Source: Marasmius tenuissimus (taxonomy: Eukaryota; Basidiomycota; Agaricomycetes; Agaricales; Marasmiaceae). From it: a stretch of DNA of 64,000 nt. Below, piece after piece: positions 59,401-64,000 of this stretch. The stretch lies in NCBI GenBank assembly GCA_029532415.1, contig JAQOTA010000058.1, forward strand, positions 186,001 through 250,000, given 5' to 3'. The notes under the pieces were generated by a model. That model made no database searches. It had not been told where the DNA came from and saw only the letters and a program-made list of their open reading frames with translations. Within the stretch, counting starts at the first letter, position 1. Every line of letters starts with the position of its first letter. The position numbers and the translations under genes were made by a program.

Positions 59401-62215
59401 GCCTGCAAAATACAAGGATGGAAATGGATGTTCTCATTCAAAGATGAGTAGACCGTATTCCACCTCACCGATATCGGGATTGACTAATACATCGCGTTAT
59501 ACGGTAGCGATGTCTCCAGCTATGCGGGAGCAGGTTTGTTTTCAGTCGATACCGAAAATTCCTGTGGCTGAATTATCCCTCATAGTTGGATTACTTCCCG
59601 ATGTTGGCGGCTGGAGAAGGTCCGCACTCTGGAAAAATGGTGTGCGGACAGTTCGGCAGCTTCATACCGGGCTTCCTGTCGTCTTGGGATGAGACGATTG
59701 AAGAGGGCGATGTATTTGTGACGAATGACCCATACTCCGTCAGGTGAGATCTGTTATCTCAACGCAGGCCGGCACTTTGGCTTACTCTCGCCGCAGCAAC
59801 TCAATATCCCATCTGAATGACTTTCTGGTTATCAATCCCGTTCACTACGAAGGCAAGATCGTTGGGTGGGCCGCTAACCTTGGGCACTTTACGGACATTG
59901 GCTCTGCGGTACCTGGTGTGTAGTTCGACTCGACTTTTCGACGATCGCTAATTCTGGTGCCACAGGGAGCATGCCCAGTGCGCTGTTTAACCCCATTTGA
60001 CAGTTGACCTATCTTCTCACGTGTCAATGCATAGATTGCGCCACCAGCATCTTCGAGGATGGCGTTCAAATTCCTCTTTGCAAGCTTTACTCTCGTGGGA
60101 TCCCGAACAAAGGCGTGTTCAAGGTCTGGGAATGCCCCCCTGACCTTCTTTATTCACTCACCGGACTCCTTCGCTTCTCCTTCAGATCGTCGAGAGGAAT
60201 AGCAGAAGACCTGATTTCGCCAGGAATGATCTACATGCCCTTGTTGCTGGTACGTTCAAGGCCTAGCCCTCAGGTCCGTCTGATGACACTTGCCCTAGCC
60301 ACCAGAATTGCAAGCAAGCGCATTTTGGAGCTTATTGAGCGCTTTGGGCTGGACCGATACGAGGAGGCTCTGGATGTTCTTCTGACACGCAATAGAGCTG
60401 CGATTGGAAAGCTTATAAAGACAACCATCCCTGACGAGCCCATCTACTTCGAAGATTACATCGATGACGATGGTCATGGCATAGGGCCCTGGAAAGTGGC
60501 ATGGTGCGTCTGGATGTGTTGGAGTTGAACACTTCCCTCATTTTCACACCGCAGTAAGATGGAGAAGCAGACTAATGCAGAGGGCGCCGCGACTGTCTTG
60601 TTCGACTTTGATGGGACCGACCCACAGTCCGACAGATCTATCAATCTTGCACTCTCGCACGAAATGCTCAAGATGTTTATCGTCTTCTATCTACTGACCG
60701 TTTTTGTGAGTCGCCTCCGATTCCCATGAGTCTATCAAAGCTAACATGCTCTCATAGGATCCTGTAACGGTTGTCAACGATGGATCTTTCGACTTGATAG
60801 ATATACGGATCCCCGAGGGAACGATACTCAATCCCATCCGTCCAGCTGCATTGTCTTGTAGAACTCACCTGTTGGGACGGCTATTCGATATCATAGGAGC
60901 GTTATTCGGCCAGAGACAACCCGAGTTCCTGTCCGCTGCTGGTTTCAGTGATTCTCCGCACTTCTTCTACAGCGGTTGGACGAAGGAAGGGGAATGGTTC
61001 CAGGTGAGTCGCGGGAGTCGTCTTGATGTACGTGATTATGCTGACCCGCCATGGAATGTCAATAGCTCTATCAAATTGGATTCGGAGGAATTCCTGCACG
61101 CCCTCACGGTGACGGTCCGGACGGACACAGTCTCTGGCCTTCAATGACGGCAGTTCCGAATGAATTTCTGGAGGGCTATCTACCTCTCAGGATAGATCGA
61201 TACGAGGTCAATACTACATTCGCGTTTGGAATCACGTTCTCATCTGCATACCCAGACGGTGCCCGACTCCGGTGGCGAGGGGCTTTATCGCGGGGGAAAT
61301 GCCATTAGGATCGGCGAGTATATTCGGCTAGCCTTTATCCGCCCAGAAATAATTGTTAGTATCCTTAGACTATCATTTCCTCGAGCCGGGCAACATTTCA
61401 ATTCACGACGATCGATGGTTGACCAAACCCTGGGGTATGATTATATCATCCTAGATAGTACAAGCCCTCCTGACATGCCCCTCTAGGTGTACTCGGTGGG
61501 GGTTGCGGACGACGATCCCGCAAAATCTTGATAAGAGCCTCTGTGGACGGAGCCGAACCGATCAGACAACTACTAAGGTCCAAGGAAGACTTCGTACAGG
61601 TCTGTCTTTAGTACGTATCAATATATCTGCACGCATTGAAGCTAAATCTAGGTGGCCACTGGTGATACCCTGCAATGGGAGACCTGGGGAGGTGCGTATC
61701 CGTTTCTTTTGCATCAAGGTACGTGCTCATATATGCTCCTATGTTGTAGGTGGTGGATGGTAAGCGGTCAATCATCAAACATAGTTTCGTCTTTCTGACG
61801 CTTGCTTCAGGGGAAATCCCTTAGTACGGAACCCCGAGATTGTTGCTCTCGAAGTTCGGCGAGGACTGGTTAAGGATACCTCTCGTTATGGCGTTGTTTT
61901 GTCGCCGTCAGGACAGGTGGACGTCGAAGCAACAACCAAACTAAGAACGTCTATGGCGAGTGCGCAGGCCGCAAAGTCAAATGAACTCTTTAATAGAGGT
62001 GGTTCGCTTCGAGAAGTGATGGGAAAGTGCCTGGAGGAAACCGGTTTCCCTCCTCCTCGGTAAGCCATAAGCTTTCTGAGATAGTCTTCGACCTGCTGAT
62101 TGATTTATGGCCTAGGCTGCCGTCTACGCGCACTCTGAGAGGACCTGTGAGTCGTATTAAGTATGTAACCGAACTTCACAGACGTCGCGCAGAGGAGGAT
62201 AGGCAACTCTTGTAA
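56490..62215 (+). CDS. OXP1: 5-oxoprolinase / N-methylhydantoinase, fused HyuA-HyuB
   Basis: ATP-dependent enzyme family opening 5-oxoproline to glutamate (gamma-glutamyl cycle) or hydantoins. The ATG at 56490 gives SSDWKLGVDVGGTFTDAVLY, an ATPase phosphate-binding motif. The HyuA half includes HGTTIATNAILEGKGATVAL, LLTFDMGGTSTDVCLVENG, IDVRTVGAGGGSI and VAFGGAGPSVVCHLAKLCG. After IITENDSNTLITPTHRAEID the HyuB half begins near 59300: GGLQNTRMEMDVLIQR, AMSPAMREQ, VCGQFGSFIPGFLSSWDE, GDVFVTNDPYS, FFYSGWTKEGEWFQ, SIHDDRWLTKPWG, TLQWETWGGGGW. I could follow the frame through about two dozen introns; it is intact only if two GC-AG introns and one AT-AC intron are accepted. The end is 62061-62063 unspliced, or about 62215 if a last GTAAGC intron is removed. 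About 1,300 residues, as for eukaryotic homologues. Confidence 0.9.
56595..56666 (+). other. GC-AG intron in OXP1
   Basis: Exon end GCTAAG, donor GCGCGT, acceptor AAACAG; 72 nt. Joins AILRAK to VLSTPKDQSEGVLN as expected for the family. Confidence 0.75.
58000..58062 (+). other. GC-AG intron in OXP1
   Basis: Exon end AATCCAG, donor GCATGC, acceptor TTTTAG; 63 nt. Joins GANPG to PICYSKGG, a conserved HyuA segment. Confidence 0.8.
59444..59502 (+). other. Probable AT-AC intron in OXP1
   Basis: Donor ATGAGTAG, terminal TTATAC, CTAAT branch-like sequence at about 59483-59489; 59 nt. Splicing gives LIQRVAMSPAMREQ. No GT-AG alternative preserves the frame and these residues. Confidence 0.7.
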
Positions 62216-62326
62216 TTATAATGGCAGGATAACTCGGCAAATGCCGAAACTTTCGGTGATGTAAGTGTACAGTACATTATACATGTAGTACTTCGTGAAC
62301 ATGGACCTATATTCGGTCATCTATTT

Positions 62327-64000
62327 TCAGTGCCCTATGAAAGGGGATCCCACCTCCTCATGTTTACTAATCATTGCTGTGAGATCCAATTGTGGATTCT
62401 CAATGAACCACGATGTGGTCCCGAACAACTGACGACACAAATCCAACATCTCCTCAACTGATCGCACAATATCGGCCAGTATGACCGCCTCCGCCAGAGT
62501 ATAAACAACGGACAGGCCGCGAGGACCGTGACCCTCCTTGCACTGTTGAACATGGTGACCGACCCGTTCCTCAAGATGCATCAATGCCGTTCTTGATGAC
62601 GGTAGGAACTGTGGGAGTGGTTGCCTCGCTCCAAATACCTGTTCACAAGCGAATAGCGTGACGCAAATGCAGGAGACCAACTCCCGACGTTCGTTAACCA
62701 CTGCTGCAACGGTGTGCTGACGGGATATGTGTTCTCGAATTTTCCGCAAGCCTGTTAGAAGATCCAATAACCGCTGCAGACAAGATATGATTTGGCGATA
62801 GCGGCGCATGGGTTTCTGCAAATATTGAGACGGAGGGGTACCAAGTTGGCAATTGCTAGAACTCACAGGCACAAGACTGAGCTCATCGTTCATTGTGGCA
62901 ACTAAAATTGCCATGCCTAGATGAGAACGAGTGATACCTGTCAGCAATATCGCCAAACAGGTAGCGCGGGAATGCTTACGATGAAGAGACTTTCGGATAT
63001 CCCATTCGAGTCTGAGTCGCCTCCTGCGTTCCATCAGGGACGCGTGGCCAGTGACCTGGAAAAGTTCACTTGAAGGCGACGCGTAATCAAAAGACAGTCC
63101 GGCGATGAAGTGAAAGTAACACCAACCGACTGAGGCTAGTGTAGAGTTGTGTTAACAAGCCAACACTCTGACAAGCACTATCCAAGAAGAGAACCTGCCA
63201 TGAGTCCCAAGTGTCAGTGATCGAGGACACACTGTCGCAAGAGGGCTACCACTCACTCTGCACAACCTTGGATACAGGAGACTGTTGAGTAGCAATGCTG
63301 CGATTACTCCAAGGGAAATCATCAACGCCCTCAACCATGCCAGTTCTAGGTTGAGGGTTTAGTAACGTGGAAGGAAAACACAATGAAATATACACTCACT
63401 GATCACACTGGGAGCGTCGGAGACCAAGTAATCCGTGAATATGATGGGAGGTAACGTCAAGTTTCTGGAGCTAATGCTGAGAGCGTGCAATACCAGGGGA
63501 GACGCGGAGAACGCACGCTACAATACCCAACGGCGGGAACGACGAAGCTGTGACGATCCAACTCATAGGAATCTCTGCCAGCTGATGAACGACGCGTCAG
63601 TTCCAGGTGGGAGGACGCAGTCACATTGCCTACCGTGACCAGAACGACAATTGCATATGGGTTCCGGTGAGCGATCAATGCCACCTGTACCTTTTTTGAG
63701 GACACGAAGAAAGACCGACGAGGTTATACGTACGACAAAGCCGCAGAGAGCTCCTAGTATTGTTCCAGACTTGAGGAGGTGTGAGACTGGTGCAAAAGTA
63801 TATGGCAGACGGACTGAGCATACCACTCGCAGATATCCGGTACGCCACTAAAATGGTGTTTCAGTACATCCTAAATAAGAACATGGAGGTAAAGACTATG
63901 GTACTCACAGTGGCGCCTTGATTGGTATCGAGCACAAGGACAAACGACAAAACCATCCACTGTCCTCTCCAGGCGTGGAACCAGTGGCGTGCTGAAGGAT
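62327..64000 (-). CDS. DUF2421 / FUSC-like membrane protein, 3' part (runs off window end)
   Basis: Belongs to the fungal family of putative ER or plasma-membrane transporters with FUSC/aromatic-exporter-like helices and a C-terminal DUF2421 domain (relatives of Bre4). On entering the window, the frame reads RGQWMVLSFVLVLDTNQGAT, then SGTILGALCGF (63790-63740) and HRNPYAIVVLVTVGNV (63680-63630), and RALMISLGVIAALLLNSLLY (63335-63275), all membrane segments. The soluble C-terminal part is PMRRYRQIISCLQRLLDLLT, NERRELVSCICVTLFACEQV, RQPLPQFLPSSRTALMHLEE and LCRQLFGTTSWFIENPQLDL, with the stop at 62329-62327. Several introns interrupt it. The N-terminus lies outside. Transport substrate is unknown. 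Confidence 0.85.

Noticed and set aside
59300..62215. OXP1 HyuB half as a pseudogene
   Set aside because: An apparent stop at 59444-59449 suggested decay, but an AT-AC junction restores the frame, and all later conserved motifs are intact.

Overview
The window is nuclear DNA of a filamentous basidiomycete, most likely a mushroom-forming Agaricomycete. Almost every gene is split by many 45-75 nt introns, genes are tightly packed on both strands, and family content fits (a DUF6533 membrane protein, a Zn2Cys6 factor resembling Lentinula PriB, RCO1, striatin). There is no rRNA, CRISPR array or biosynthetic cluster, and I recognised no tRNA. I count 27 genes, of which two run off the window ends. 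Nearly all are housekeeping genes.

Layout. 1-6.0 kb: 5' part of V-ATPase subunit H (-), mitochondrial ribosomal protein mL46 (+), a DUF6533 membrane protein (-), then a 2-kb gene-poor stretch holding a complete 384-bp MITE with 113/114-bp terminal inverted repeats. 6.0-19 kb: EDE1 (-), the APC/C E2 UBC11/UBE2C (+), a small unknown gene, a PIN4/Cip2-like RNA-binding protein (+), mitochondrial nuclease NUC1 (+), low-affinity cAMP phosphodiesterase PDE1 (-). 19-32 kb: a large unrecognised gene (+), striatin (-), TMA7 (-), a secreted alpha/beta hydrolase (+), an F-box-like protein (-). 32-41 kb: DEAD-box helicase DBP4 (+, with four apparent 1-nt deletions), PGK1 (+), a HOOK dynein adaptor (-), an unrecognised protein (+). 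41-53 kb: RCO1 (+), CDC50 (-), CEF1/CDC5 (-), a PriB-like regulator (+). 53-64 kb: NUP37 (-), a 57-residue membrane-peptide ORF directly upstream of and in frame with URA6 (+), a HyuA-HyuB 5-oxoprolinase (+), and the 3' part of a DUF2421 membrane protein (-).

Genes cover several core processes (vacuolar acidification, endocytosis, flippase function, splicing, ribosome biogenesis, nuclear pore, glycolysis, pyrimidine and glutathione metabolism). They do not form one pathway. Several pairs are divergent with very short shared promoters (about 65-250 bp), and convergent pairs share short 3' regions.

The observations most worth a second look are a probable AT-AC intron and two GC-AG introns in the 5-oxoprolinase gene; the membrane-peptide ORF separated from URA6 by one stop codon in the same frame; the MITE; four single-base frame breaks in DBP4; and a G-run plus GC hairpin between two convergent genes. 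I found no convincing new multi-gene system. Exon boundaries are inferred by eye from splice signals, reading frame and family knowledge, and were not checked against transcripts.
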